Shown one piece after another: positions 11,794 to 22,857 of a DNA stretch of 64,000 nt. Every line of letters begins with the position of its first letter. The stretch's first letter is position 1. The notes under the pieces were generated by a model, which ran no database searches, was not told where the DNA came from, and was given only the letters and a program-made list of their open reading frames with translations. Source of the stretch: Halichoerus grypus (taxonomy: Eukaryota > Chordata > Mammalia > Carnivora > Phocidae); the NCBI RefSeq assembly GCF_964656455.1, contig NC_135712.1, positions 99,424,294 to 99,488,293 on the forward strand, read 5' to 3'. The translations under genes and the position numbers were made by a program.

Positions 11794-11862
11794 TAAAAGT
11801 TGGATCCTAGGTGCCTCGTTAGCGCAGTAGGTAGCGCGTCAGTCTCATAAAAGTTGGATCCT
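11794..11862 (+). pseudogene. tRNA-Met(CAT) 5'-half, tailless retropseudogene with direct repeats
   Basis: Bases 11813-11850 match the first 38 nt of elongator tRNA-Met as I remember it: acceptor 5' strand, D-arm, anticodon stem 5' strand and the anticodon loop 'CTCATAA' containing CAT. The match stops there; the 3' half of the tRNA is absent. The flanks are identical: 'TAAAAGTTGGATCCT' at 11794-11808 and 11848-11862. There is no A-tail. The site opens with TT/AAAA, the L1 endonuclease preference, and the tRNA's terminal AA overlaps the target's A-run. Four extra bases (11809-11812) precede the tRNA. This fits the known class of tailless, 3'-truncated tRNA retropseudogenes made in trans by L1. 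It is not a functional tRNA gene. Confidence 0.88.
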
Positions 11863-11945
11863 TAGCACTGCAGACCACTGATTATTAATAAAAGGATTAA
11901 TAGCTCCATACATCAGTTTTCTAAGTGAGAATTTGAGTAGAAAAG

Positions 11946-12066
11946 TTTTTTTTTTATTATGTTATGTTAATCACCATACATTACATCATTAGTTTCTGAT
12001 GTAGTGTTCCATGATTCATTGTTTGCGTATAACACCCAGTGCTCCATTCAGTACATGCCCTCTTTA
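11946..12066 (-). mobile_element. Carnivore L1, short 3'-end fragment, antisense
   Basis: T-run followed by the antisense of the young carnivore L1 terminus, 'GTTAATCACCATACATTACA', through 'CACCCAGTGCTCCATTCAGT'. Only about 120 bp of the 3' end inserted. Possible duplication 'TGAGTAGAAA'/'TGAGTTGAAA' at 11934-11943 and 12067-12076. Confidence 0.93.
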
Positions 12067-12076
12067 TGAGTTGAAA

Positions 12077-13620
12077 TTTCTCCACTCGGAATATGGATAT
12101 ATTCCCAAGAAGAAATGTTTTGTTTGGTTTTGGCTTTCTATTTATATGGTTTTAGAAATGAAAATATAAAGTTGAAATCATGTCCTTTGATACTGACCCC
12201 ACTCACATTTCTATCTCCTTAGATAATGAAAATATTGCACAGTTAAAAGCTCTTGAATCTGTCTCATTGAGAATTGGCCGAGAGGCAGTGAATCTGCCAA
12301 AAAGAAGGAGAACAGCTGTGAAGATGCCAACACAGTTGAGTACTCCATATTTACATATTTCTAAATATGGCAATTTATTGGACACTTATGGGTATGGAAT
12401 GACAATGGGGTCAATTCAACCATAAGGCAATCCTGAGACACCTTCATTTTGACCTTTCCCTGGGCATAAGTTATGTCTTAATGAAGGCATGTCTAGTCAC
12501 AGACCGTATGTGCAGACAGGAAAAAAGAGAAAGCATAAAACACGATATCCACTATCAAATAATAATTCTAAAATGTTACTTCATAAATTAAAACTGAAAA
12601 TAGGCAAACGATATTTAATTTTATTTGAGAAATAGAATGTCGGCTACCTTTTATATGTAAATATTCTTATGTAAATTATGAATATTCCAAATTAAAAATT
12701 CAGAAGAAACATTTTTTCTTCTCAAATTTTCTTTATCATTGTAAGATCTTACTTCATCACTTTCATTTATCAAAATCAGGTAAATTCAAGGTATCAAAAT
12801 TTGCCTGTCTTAAGGCACAATGACCATGTGGCAAAATGAAACCCATACTGCTGTAGAGATCGTGGTGTCTAATTTCCACCATTACTCTCCAGATTCCTCC
12901 TTCAAATACAAAATGTTGACATAGTCTTTTACATGAGCTCTTTCTGGCACCCCTTTTGAACTGTCAGGTCTGCTCAAACATTCCATATCCCAAACTGAAT
13001 TTCGTAACAGTGTGAGACAATTCTTGGGTTGTGCTAAAAAAAAAAGACATTTTAAAGTCAGAAACAAGAATGTATACTTATTAATGGATATGTTCAATAA
13101 AATGCATTGAGCACAACATACCAAGCACTCTGTCAGAATCTGAACATTTCCCCCCAAATCAACAACTATATTATATATGGTCAAGACTAGTTCAGAAAAG
13201 ACCATTCACTCCATAATGAGGTGGTACTATTGTTCCACTAAGGGTTTCCAATTGTAGTTTGGAAACTTCTTCCATTTATGGAATAGCTCGTCATGTGATT
13301 AAGGGAGGTAAAAGAAAGCATATTATTTCCTAAATGAGTTTAGGATTATTCCATCACTCTACCACTTTACATATTAAGGAAGATCACTATGTTATTATTT
13401 ACAGCATGTGTTTTCTCTCCTCATGTATAAAAAAGACAATTTTAGCTTCTTGGTACTAGCATTATTGGTACTAGACTAATGTATGATGCATTAAAAGACA
13501 AAATGGATCATTATATAATATCATAGGGAACTTGAGCAAGTGCAATGAGGAAAAAACTGCAGCTTCCACCAATATACAATATTTTATAATTTCACTTTTC
13601 GCTTTATTGAGCAAAATTCC
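12077..13620. other. Unassigned sequence with one exon-like stretch
   Basis: No repeat recognised. A pyrimidine-rich tract ending in AG at 12221-12222 precedes an open stretch of about 110 bases (12223-12334) with a basic peptide, LPKRRRTAVKMPTQ, in an 81-codon ORF from 12180 to 12425. Donor candidates (GT at 12335 or 12340) are weak. I do not recognise the peptide and do not call it a gene. Confidence 0.3.
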
Positions 13621-13629
13621 AAACGAAAA

Positions 13630-13718
13630 ACAAAAATGGTTGTTATTTACTAACTACATGTCATACACTAGATTATTTAAATATGGTAAGCCATTTGTCT
13701 ACAACACTGTGAAGTAAT
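13630..13718 (-). mobile_element. Possible MIR/L2 remnant
   Basis: 'TACTAACTACATGTCATACA' through 'CAACACTGTGAAGTAATC' resembles the antisense '...TTAATCCTCACAACAACCCT' region of MIR/L2. Very diverged. Confidence 0.4.
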
Positions 13719-13778
13719 CTGAACATATTTTCTCTGAATTTCTTGGACTGAACTATATTGATTAGCTCTGTGATCACT

Positions 13779-14451
13779 AAAATTCAAGAGACATCTCAGG
13801 TCCATAATCTCTCATGGTTCGTCTCCCCCTCCGATTTCCCCCCCGTTCATTTTTCCCTTCCTACTATCTTCTTTTTTTTTTTTAACACATAATGTATTAT
13901 TTGTTTCAGAGGTATAGGTCTGCGATTCAACAGTCTTACACAATTCACAGCACTCACCATAGCACATACCCTCCCCAATGTCTATCACCCAGCCACCCCA
14001 TCCTTCCCACCCCCCACCACTCCAGCAACCCTCAGTTTGTTTCCTGAGATTAAGAATTCCTCATATCAGTGAGGTCATATGAAACATGTCTTTCTCTGAT
14101 TGACTTATTTTGCTCAGCATAATAACCTCCAGTTCCATCCACGTCATTGCAAATGGCAAGATTTCATTCCTTTTGATGGCTGCATTATATTCCATTGTAT
14201 ATATATACCACATCTGAGGGTTCTAGAGGGAAGGGGGGTGGGGGAATGGGTTAGCCTGGTGATGGGTATTAAAGAGGGCTCGTACTGAATGGAGCACTGG
14301 GTGTTATACGCAAACAATGAATCATGGAACACTACATCAAAAACTAATGATGTAATGTATGGTGATTAACATAACATAATAAAAAAATAGTATAATTGAC
14401 AGAAAAAAATAAAGGTATATTTAAATTTAAAAAAAATTCAAGAGACATCTC
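13779..14451 (+). mobile_element. Young carnivore L1, twin-primed, with candidate 3' transduction
   Basis: The right part (14218-14387) is sense L1 3' end, from 'CTGAGGGTTCTAGAGGG' to 'AACATAACATAATAAAAAAA'. The left part (about 13798-14217) is the adjoining upstream L1 segment in inverted orientation, reaching the ORF2 C-terminus. The two halves meet almost at the same L1 position, losing only about 14 bp. After the first A-run come about 41 bp that are not L1 (14388-14428), including AATAAA at 14408-14413, then a second A-run. A perfect 19-bp duplication 'AAAATTCAAGAGACATCTC' bounds everything at 13779-13797 and 14433-14451. Confidence 0.93.
14388..14428 (+). other. Candidate L1 3' transduction
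   Basis: About 41 bp of non-L1 sequence lie between the L1's own A-run and a second A-run that abuts the target duplication. AATAAA lies 15 bases before the second A-run. This is the expected product of read-through past the L1 polyadenylation site into flanking DNA of the source locus. Confidence 0.6.
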
Positions 14452-17066
14452 TTTTGCTAATTTTGAGTACTTGTAATAATTTAAGAACAAAGAAACATCC
14501 CTAATTTTAGTGAAATATAAATTCAAAAATCATAAAATATTATCAAAACCTCAATTTGTTGAACTTTTATTTCTAAACCTATTAACATGTTAGTGCTCAT
14601 AAAACAAGAAAGGACCATAAATCTGTTCTTGTTACTATACTTAAATCTATACTTAAAAGCATTTTTGTAGAAATAGGAAGGAAGGAAGGAAGGGAGGAAG
14701 GAAGGAAAGAAGGAAGGAAGAAAGAAAGAGAAAGAAAATGCATTTCATGATTTTCAGATAAATCTGAGGGAAAGGTATAATATTAATTCACTAAACAGAA
14801 CACTTTTTCTGTTTAAAATACATATCTTCAAACTTATTTACTATCCAGGCAGGTATTTTAGTATAATATAGACACACAGTAGAATCATAAGCAGATATAA
14901 AATATGTAAAGTAAGTTTTATCAATATGTCAAAAAAACTAGGTAAGGATTTCTAGCCATATTTCAATAACATAAATTTGCTGATGACAAAAAGAGAATGA
15001 TGAAAGACACACTTTAATTTTCCAAATTCTGGTTCCACAATATACATAAACAGTTTTTTTAAAAATAAATAACTTATACCCGATCTCTGGCACTGATTTC
15101 AGAAGCACTCCATAATGAACAAATGTCTAAATCATTGTGCAATTCAAAAATGTAATACTTCTTCCATTATGCAAATAAGAAATGGCATTAGAATATAATC
15201 AAATTTCCTCAAGGTTAAATGATCTATAGTCTGGCATTTTTATTGCATAATTGCCTTAAAGTTATATTTCCACAGATACTTACAAACCTTAAGTGTTTTG
15301 AAGCACAGTTTATTATCTATGTCAGACAAATCAAAATCAGAAGATAAGAGCACCGTGGCAACCTTGATAAAATCTTCCATCACATAGTTAAAAAGAAATA
15401 CTGCAGTTTATTTTAATTCTCACCAAGTTCTGTGTGTTCAAAGTATGTTGAAAAGCTCAAAGGACAAATAAAGTCAGCTATATTTAAAATATCTTGTTTT
15501 TAAAATGATCTATGCCGAAAAAAAGGAAGGAATGATAATGCAACATATATGTGATTTTTGTTCAGAAGAGGATTAAGACTGAATGTTGGTGAAGGTTTAG
15601 CAACATATTCAGTTAATGTGCATATGAACTACACTATCAGGAAAAGACAAAATCATATAAAAGTGTTTTTTTTTTAATTTTTTCCAAACACCTAGTTAAC
15701 AATGTTCAAGCAGTTAATTATATTAACCATTATACCTCAGTGGCAATATTGCTGAGGAAACTGCTATTTAAGTATTTGCCCATGTTTATTTTCTTAACAC
15801 AAAGTAGAAAAAAATTTTAGAGTTTTCTTATGTTAAATATCACATTTTTTCCACTTTTCCATGTGATTCAGAATTCAGATAAAAGAGAAAAAATACTACC
15901 CCCAAACCACCACCACCAGACACACACACAAAAGGAGAAGGTAGAGCGGACGTTCTATATCTTTCTTCTCTTAGATACAAACATTTCAGATTTGGGGAGA
16001 GGAAAATAGATATTATTTTTGCTAAGCTGTGAGTTCTTGAGTGGCACTGGGCCCTTAGGTGTTTACAACTATTTATGCCAGGGACTACTATTTCTTTTAG
16101 AAATCCACTGGCTCTAGAATTAGACAGGAGTACTCACAGGAATTGGGATGCCGCCTGCCTAAGGCTTCTTGCAGCCTGAGAGATGACACAGAGCTCAGTT
16201 CAGCAGAGTAATAATTAATGAAGATCACACAACTTTCTGCAGCTTCCCCTATGCTATACAACTGGGAACATGAGCACTGTGAAAGCCATGTAAATGGTGA
16301 GAAATGACAGCATCATTCAAGGAGATCAAGGATGTGATTAGAAAACAAATGAAAACCAGAATCACATTTCAGAGATTGCTCAGAGTTGTAAAAAAAAAAA
16401 AAAACACAATTTGGTCCACATAAATTTATCACTAACTCCCTACTCCTACTGCCAAAACAAAACAAAAAAAACAAAAACAAATAAAAAATGAAACGATAGT
16501 GAAATTGATATAGAAAGACAATTATCTTCATACATAGTTATCTATAAACTTGATATATCTGAGATTGAGACAAGAAAAGAAGAGCTGAATGGTACAAGAA
16601 TTTTCAACTGGAAGTGTTAAATGGAGACCAAATAAAGGAATATTTTTTAAAATAATTACAAAAATAGCAGTGAAGAGGATAATGCAACTGAAGCAAGAGC
16701 AAATAAACCTTTTCCTAGATAAAACCGGCATTACTGTAGTTTGTAGGAATATTCAAAGTAACAACAGCAATGGTTCATCTTGATGAGGTTCAGACTGGTT
16801 TAGGTCATTAAACCAAACACATGTGCACACACCCCTCCCCCAAAAACAACTCAGCCAGAGTTTATAATAAAATCTGGGAAAGATGGATAAAAGCACTAAA
16901 GTTGTAGCCAAAATGTGTTAGCAAATCCAGGATAGAAGGTCTTTGGTTTAATGACCAGAGAATTCCAAATACAGCAATTGGCTAAATCATGGTGAGGGTT
17001 ACAAAACAGATGGGAGTTTGACGTGAATCTCTTAAGTTCTTATGGAGATAAAGCAACTTTAGAAAA
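14452..17066. other. Long AT-rich stretch without recognised elements
   Basis: Apart from the GGAA tract (14676-14738) and A-rich tracts near 16390-16405 and 16455-16490, I see no repeat family, RNA gene or exon. Confidence 0.5.
14676..14738. repeat. (GGAA)n / GAAA microsatellite
   Basis: Interrupted GGAA tetranucleotide array grading into GAAA units, about 63 bp. Confidence 0.96.
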
Positions 17067-17077
17067 GATAAAGGGTA

Positions 17078-17276
17078 GGGGTGCCTGGGTGGCTCAGTTG
17101 GTTAAGTGACTGCCCTGGGCTCAGGTCATGATGATGGAGTCCCAGGATCTAGTCAGCATTGGGCTCCCTGCTCAGCAGGGAGTCTGCTTCTCCCTCTGCC
17201 CCTCCCCCATCATGTGCGTGTGCTCTCTCTCTCTGTCTCTCAAATAAATAAATAAAATCTTTAAAAAAAAAGAAGG
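17078..17276 (+). mobile_element. SINEC, full length
   Basis: Complete SINE with the 'GGTTAAGTGACTGCCCTGGG' head variant. An 11-bp duplication 'GATAAAGGGTA' lies at 17067-17077 and 17277-17287. Confidence 0.97.
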
Positions 17277-17287
17277 GATAAAGGGTA

Positions 17288-17673
17288 AAGATTATGCAAA
17301 GCAGAAATGCTTTAATTATTTTTCCTCATTTCCTAACTTCACCATAAATAAATTCATACATCTCTCCACTTGAGTTTCTAGATCTAAGTAGAGAGTGGAC
17401 TACAAATGTTTAAACAGCTTATCATCCTTATTTGGTATGGATTAGTGTGACTCTCTTGTCCAGCTTTACCAATTAGCTCAGTAATCAAATATGTTTTCAT
17501 TTCATTTAGTGTCCCAATTAAATGTTGTGGGATTTTTGCCTATAAATTACAGGACACTTGTATTTTATCTCCAGCAACACTTCCCTGCACAGCCCACCAC
17601 TCCTACAAAAACCCAGGTACGGAAGATGTAACCCAAATCACGGGTCAGGTCTGAGTGCCTTGTTTCATTATTT
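17288..17673. other. Unassigned sequence
   Basis: Nothing recognised between two SINEs. Confidence 0.5.
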
Positions 17674-17683
17674 GAAAGCTGGA

Positions 17684-17874
17684 GGGGTGCCTGGGTGGTT
17701 CAGTCAGTTAAACGTCTGACTTAGGCTCAGGTCATGAATACAGGGTCCTGGGATTGAGCCCTGCCTTGTGATCCGCACTCAGCAGGGAGTCTGCTGTCCC
17801 TTTCCCTCTTCCCCTGCCCCTCCCCCCGCTTGTACACTCACTCTCAAATAAATAAAATCTTTAAAAAAAAAAAA
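17684..17874 (+). mobile_element. SINEC, diverged copy
   Basis: Older copy with many substitutions (for example 'GGTGGTTCAGTCAGTTAAAC'). Imperfect duplication 'GAAAGCTGGA'/'GAAAACTGGGA' at 17674-17683 and 17875-17885. Confidence 0.95.
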
Positions 17875-17885
17875 GAAAACTGGGA

Positions 17886-18755
17886 AAGGCTGAGTATTGA
17901 GCTAAGTTGCCTCATTTGTGGTTATTATTGCTGCTTTATAGAGTTCAGTTGACTGTATCGGTTCCCTGAAAAGTCCTATTTCCCATTTTATTGAATGTTT
18001 CCACCACTCAATTATGTTGGCACCCGAATTATGATACTCAACCAAATAAGGCAAAGCATTTCTCTGTACTAAGTGTTGTGACAGTTGAAGTTATCAGCCT
18101 GGCCATTCCACCCTGGACTCCGCAGAGTACTGGTGCCAACAAGGTTTGCCCTTCCTCATCACTAAGAGCTCTCAACAGGTCACAATTATATAAGAGATGA
18201 TGTGGAAACCAATAGTCGTCATCACATCCTCAGGTTTATCAGTAACTTCTGATGGTATTTGTGTTCTAAAGGGAGGTGAGGCAGTCTATAAGTCAGTCTT
18301 TCCCAGACATCCCCAGCATTATGACCATATAAACACTCAATCTCCCTTCCATCCCAGTGTGAACGAGATCTTCATATATCAGCAACTTTTTGATACGGCT
18401 TTTAACATAATTTTAAATGTGGCAGGATATGGAACATTCTAGCATCAGAAATGCACTTAGTCACAAAATGTATTCTGTAGTATATACCACTCTTAAATAC
18501 CATCAACACACTTTCAGGTTCTGCCATATCTTCTTGTCAGATTATGCAGTCAGAGCATGATGACTTTATCAAAGACATCCTTTAAATCTGAAAAGAATGG
18601 AATATTGGCCTCACTTCCTTGACTCCCAGAAAGCCTCAGAGATGTCTTTTTGAATTGTCCACTTGCAGACTTCAACTGGCCCCTAGGAATACATATAGAA
18701 GAAAGACTGATTACATGATCTCACAGCCAAAGCAATTTGTACCCTTTACCTATAA
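17886..18755. other. Unassigned, possibly ancient element; two short open frames
   Basis: This stretch has a somewhat higher GC content than its neighbours. Two nearly adjoining plus-strand ORFs of 69 and 81 codons lie at 17991-18200 and 18197-18442. I find no domain, motif or repeat match. It could be a decayed element or an old retrocopy; I cannot tell which. Confidence 0.3.
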
Positions 18756-18968
18756 CAGAGCTTTTCAACCTAGGACAATCCTCCCCTTCCTCCAGGATAC
18801 ATCTGGCAATGTCTGGAGCCATCCTTGTTTGTCACAACTGAGGAGTGCTATTGGCATCTAGTGGGTAGCCAGGGATTCTGCTAAATACCTCACATGTATA
18901 AGACTGTCTCCCACTGCAAAAAATTATTCAGCTCAAAATACCAATAGTGCCAGTGTTGAGAAATCCTA
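18756..18968 (+). mobile_element. MER5A (hAT-Charlie non-autonomous DNA transposon)
   Basis: Starts CAG...TTTTCAACCTAGG and carries 'CATCTGGCAATGTCTGGAG', 'TTGTCACAACTGAGGAGTGC' and 'GGCATCTAGTGGGTAGCCAG'. It ends at the inverted terminal 'GTTGAGAAATCCTA'. The length fits the roughly 190-bp family. No clear 8-bp target duplication remains. Confidence 0.95.
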
Positions 18969-19468
18969 CTTTGTAACTATAAGACTTTCTGTATGAGCAT
19001 AGCTTACTGTCTTCATTCCTAAATTCCATCCAATTTGGAGTTCCTAATGCTATGTCAACCTTGTTGACATATTATTAAATGCCTATATTCACTCACATAG
19101 AATTTCCTTGGATTAGAGTTCATAATCAAGGTTCCATTATAAATAAAATAAAAAGCTAAGAAGATAATTTATTTAAAAAATCTAATACTTCTTTCTTTTC
19201 AAATCAGTTAGGCTAAAATAAGGAATTAGAAAAATACAAATATATTAATGAAAAAAATCAAGGTGTGCCTTGTATTGGTTGAGAGCTTGGAGATGATTTA
19301 GAGATAGAGCGCATGTGTGTTTAAGTGTGTACCCTTCTGTTTTATTGACTAGAATAAAACTCACCAAAATATTAAATAATTAATATTGAGTATTAGAAGT
19401 TACATTATATACATTATTACATACATATAACTTTCATAATCAGAAAGAATATTAAAGCAGTGTCATTT
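18969..19468. other. Unassigned AT-rich sequence
   Basis: No element recognised. Confidence 0.5.
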
Positions 19469-19482
19469 AAAACACACTTTGA

Positions 19483-19696
19483 GGGCGCCTGGGTGGCTCA
19501 GTTGGTTAAGCGACTGCCTTCGGCTCAGGTCATGATCCTGGAGTCCCGGGATCGAGTCCCGCATCGGGCTCCCTGCTCAGTGGGGAGTCTGCTTCTCCCT
19601 CTGACCCTCCCTGCTCTCATGCTCTCTCTCTCTCATTCTCTCTCTCAAATAAATAAATAAAATCTTTAAAAAAAAAAAAAAAAAAAAATAAAAAAA
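19483..19696 (+). mobile_element. SINEC, full length, young
   Basis: Near-consensus body with a long tail of A plus one T. Perfect 14-bp duplication 'AAAACACACTTTGA' at 19469-19482 and 19697-19710. The translated SINE accounts for the 66-codon ORF here. Confidence 0.98.
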
Positions 19697-19719
19697 AAAA
19701 CACACTTTGAACAGAATAT

Positions 19720-20235
19720 AGATTCAAAAATTGACCCACACATATGCAATCAAATAATTTATGGCAAAGATAACCCTGCAGTTTGGTGAAGAAAGAATGT
19801 TCATTTCAATAGTAGTGTTGTGTTATTTATATATCCAAATACAAAAGTCACAATATGGACCCTTTTTCTTATTTCACAGCATAACTCAAAGTTAATTCCA
19901 GATAGAATACAGATATAAATGTGAATGGATAAACAATAGGGCTTAAAATAGAATTTCTACACAATAAATGGTACTTTAGTTGACTCTATGATAAGAATCT
20001 ATAGGACTGGTTTGTCATGTTAGAGAAGAGTGTTCCCCAACAGGGAACAAGGAGATGGGTAAGAAAGAATTATCTATTATCTAAGAAAGGAATAGGACAC
20101 TGGAGGGAAAATCACATTGATTGAAAAATACTAGTTGTTAACAAGGAGATGGGTAAGAAAGAATTATCTATTATCTAAGAAAGAAATAGGACACTGGAGG
20201 GAAAATCACATGGATTGAAAAATACTAGTAATATT
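19720..20235 (+). mobile_element. Old L1 ORF2 relic with internal tandem duplication
   Basis: 'GACCCACACATATGCAATCA', 'GTTAATTCCAGATAGAATAC' and 'AATGGATAAACAATAGGGCT' follow the 3' part of L1 ORF2 in order, though strongly diverged. The relic contains the 94-bp duplication at 20046-20233. Confidence 0.65.
20046..20233. repeat. 94-bp local tandem duplication
   Basis: The segment starting 'AACAAGGAGATGGGTAAGAA' occurs at 20046 and again at 20140. Across the 90 aligned bases ending in 'AATACTAGT' I count two differences (G/A in the AAAGGAATAGG region and T/G in ACATTGATT). The duplication is therefore younger than the L1 relic around it. Confidence 0.95.
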
Positions 20236-20584
20236 AACCAACTAAGAAAAAAAATTGATAATTTGAAGGAGTAGTGTTTGTAGGTCTTAGTGTACAATAT
20301 GCACCCAAGCATCCTCTGTCACCATCACCTCTCCCAATGACCATGCTCTTTTCCATTCCTTCCTTCTCAGTGTTTAAATTTGTTTTTTTACTAAACAGAA
20401 CAGCCTGAAGAGCACTCAATTTTAAATGTATATAAAGATATTCCTCATTAATTTTTGAAGTTACAATACTTCAAGTAGTTAAAATATCACAGTTCACTCA
20501 AGCAACCTCTAACTGAGTTATATTTATTTTTGTTAATCTTTTGCTACTTTAAATACTATAGCAATAGCATTTAAAGCTCAAGCC

Positions 20585-22345
20585 TTACTATACAGCTACA
20601 GTAATAAATACACTGCAGTACTGGCTGAATAAGAGACAAACAGATCAATGGAACAGAATAGAGAACCCAGAAATAGATCCACACCGATACAGTCAATTGA
20701 TCTCTGATAAAGCATCAAAGACAATGGAACACAGAGAAGGGTTTTTTCAACAAATCATGCTGGAAGAGCTGGACATCCACTTGGAAACAAAAAATAAACA
20801 TAGATACAACTTACACTTGTCACAAAATTAACTCGAACCAGACTTAAATGTAAAATGCAGAACTATAAAACTCCTAGAAGATAATATAGGAGCAAACTTA
20901 GATGATCTTGGTTATGGTGATACCTTTTTAGATACACCAAAAGTATGATGCATGAACAAAAAAATCTGATAAGCTAGATTTTATTAAAATATAAAGCATC
21001 TCATCTGTGAAAAACAGTTAAGGAACAAAAAAGACAAGCCACAAATAGGAAGAACATATTTGCAAAACATATATCTGAAAGCGGTATCTAAAACATACAC
21101 AGAAGACTTAAAAGAAAACAAGTAACAACAGAAAACGACTTAAAGAATGGGCAAAAGATAAGAACAGACACCTCACCAAAAATGATATGCAGATGGAAAA
21201 TAAGCATATGAAAAGATGCTCCACATCCTCATCAGGAAAATGCAAATTAAAACAATAAGATGCTACTATATACCTATTAAAATGGCTAAAATACAAAATG
21301 CTGACAACACTAAATTCTGGCTAGTTTGTGGAGCAAAAAGAATTCTTACTCAATGTTGGTGGGAATGTAAAATGGTAGGCATTTTTTAAAGAAAATTTAT
21401 ATATTTTTTGCAAAATTAAGCATCCTCTTACCATATGATCCAGAAATTGTGTTCCTTGGTATTTACCCAAATGAGCTCAAAATATATCTCCTCACAAACA
21501 CCTCACAAATGTTTATGGCAGTTCTATTAAAAATTCCTGAAACTATGAAGCAACCAAAATGTCCTTCAGTAGGTGAATGAATAAACTGTGATATATCCAG
21601 ACAATGAAATAATCAGTGATAATAAGAAATGAGCTATCCAGCCATGAAAAGGAATGGAGGACCCTTAAATACATATTACTATGTTAAAGAAACCAATCTG
21701 GGACACCTGGGTGGCTCAGTAGGTTAAGCATCTGCCCTCAGCTCAGGGCATGGATCTAGCCCCACGTTGGGCTCCCTGCTCAGTGGAGAGTCTGCTTCTC
21801 CTTCTCCATCTGCCCCTCTTCCCTGCTCATGCATTCTCTCTCTCTCTCTCACCCTCGCTCTCTCTCCAATAAATAAATAAGACCTTTAAAAAAGAAAGAA
21901 ACCAATCTGAATAGACTACATACTATGATTCCAATTATGTGACATTCTGTGAAGGCAAAGCTATGGATACTGTGAAAAGTCAAGTTGTTTCCAATGATTT
22001 AGGGAGTCCAGGGAGGGAAGAATAAGTGGATCACATGGGATTTTTAGGGCAGTAAAACTATTCTATATGATAATATGATAGTGGATATTTGTCATCATAC
22101 ATTTGTCAAAACCCATAGAATATCCAACACCAAGAGTTAACCCTAATGAAAACTATGAACCTCCATTGCTAAGGATGAGTCAATGTTAGTTCATTGTAAT
22201 AAATGTGTCACACCCCTGCAGAAAACTGATGGTTAGGGGAGACTGTGTGTGTGCAGTGGGGAGATGAGTATGTGAAAACTACATACTATCTGTTCAATTC
22301 TTCTGTAAGCCTTTCACTGTAAACGTAACAGACTAGAAAAATACT
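20585..22345 (+). mobile_element. L1MA-type L1, ORF2 3' part and 3' UTR, carrying a SINE
   Basis: Sense L1 from 'CAGATCAATGGAACAGAATA' through 'CCACATCCTCATCAGGAAAA', 'CAATGTTGGTGGGAATGTAA' and 'CATATGATCCAGAAATTGTG' into a 3' UTR ending near 'TAAACGTAACAGACTAG'. Stops and indels break the frame throughout, so it is inactive. A SINE (21701-21894) splits it. The L1 at 48.1-49.8 kb belongs to a similar group. Confidence 0.88.
21701..21894 (+). mobile_element. SINEC inserted in L1
   Basis: Perfect 15-bp duplication 'AAAGAAACCAATCTG' at 21686-21700 and 21895-21909 shows insertion into the L1 3' region. The head starts 'GGACACCTGGGTGGCTCAGT'. Confidence 0.97.
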
Positions 22346-22449
22346 GCTCCTTTGACTTATCCTGCAAATATATACATCTTCTTACAGTTTTTACTACTTT
22401 ATTTCCGGGATAGATTCTAAGTGGTCTTGGATTAAAAAGTCTGCCTTTA

Positions 22450-22845
22450 AAAAAGGTTGGGGTGGGGCACCTGGGTGGCTCAGTCTTTGAGCGTCTGCCT
22501 TCGGCTCAGGTCATGATCCCGGGGTCCTGGGATCGAGCCCCGCATCGGGCTCCCTGCTTGGTGGGAAACCTGCTTCTCCCTCTCCCACTCCCCCTGCTTG
22601 TGTTCCCTCTCTCACTCTCTCTCTCTCTCTCTCTCTGTGTCAAATAAATAAATAAAATCTTAAAAAAAAAAAAAAAAGGTTGGGGTATGGGTGAAACAGA
22701 TGACGGGGATTAAGGAGTGACTTGTGATGAGCACCAGGCACTGTATGGAAGTGCTGAATCTCTATATTGTACACCTGAAACTAATATAATACTGTATGTT
22801 AACTAACTGGAATTTAAATAAAGACTTTAAAAAATAAAAGTAGTC
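22450..22845 (+). mobile_element. Carnivore L1 3'-end fragment, split by a SINE
   Basis: After the SINE, 'GGGGATTAAGGAGTGACTTG', 'TGTACACCTGAAACTAATAT' and 'TAACTAACTGGAATTTAAAT' are the 3' terminus of an intermediate-age carnivore L1. The first bases of the fragment lie before the SINE. Confidence 0.87.
22464..22672 (+). mobile_element. SINEC, full length, young
   Basis: Near-consensus body with an expanded CT tract. Perfect 14-bp duplication 'AAAAAGGTTGGGGT' at 22450-22463 and 22673-22686. Confidence 0.98.
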
Positions 22846-22857
22846 TTGAAAAAATGT

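Noticed and set aside
18756..18968. 80-codon ORF at 18619-18861 as a gene
   Set aside because: Its 3' part is MER5A sequence; the rest is unremarkable.
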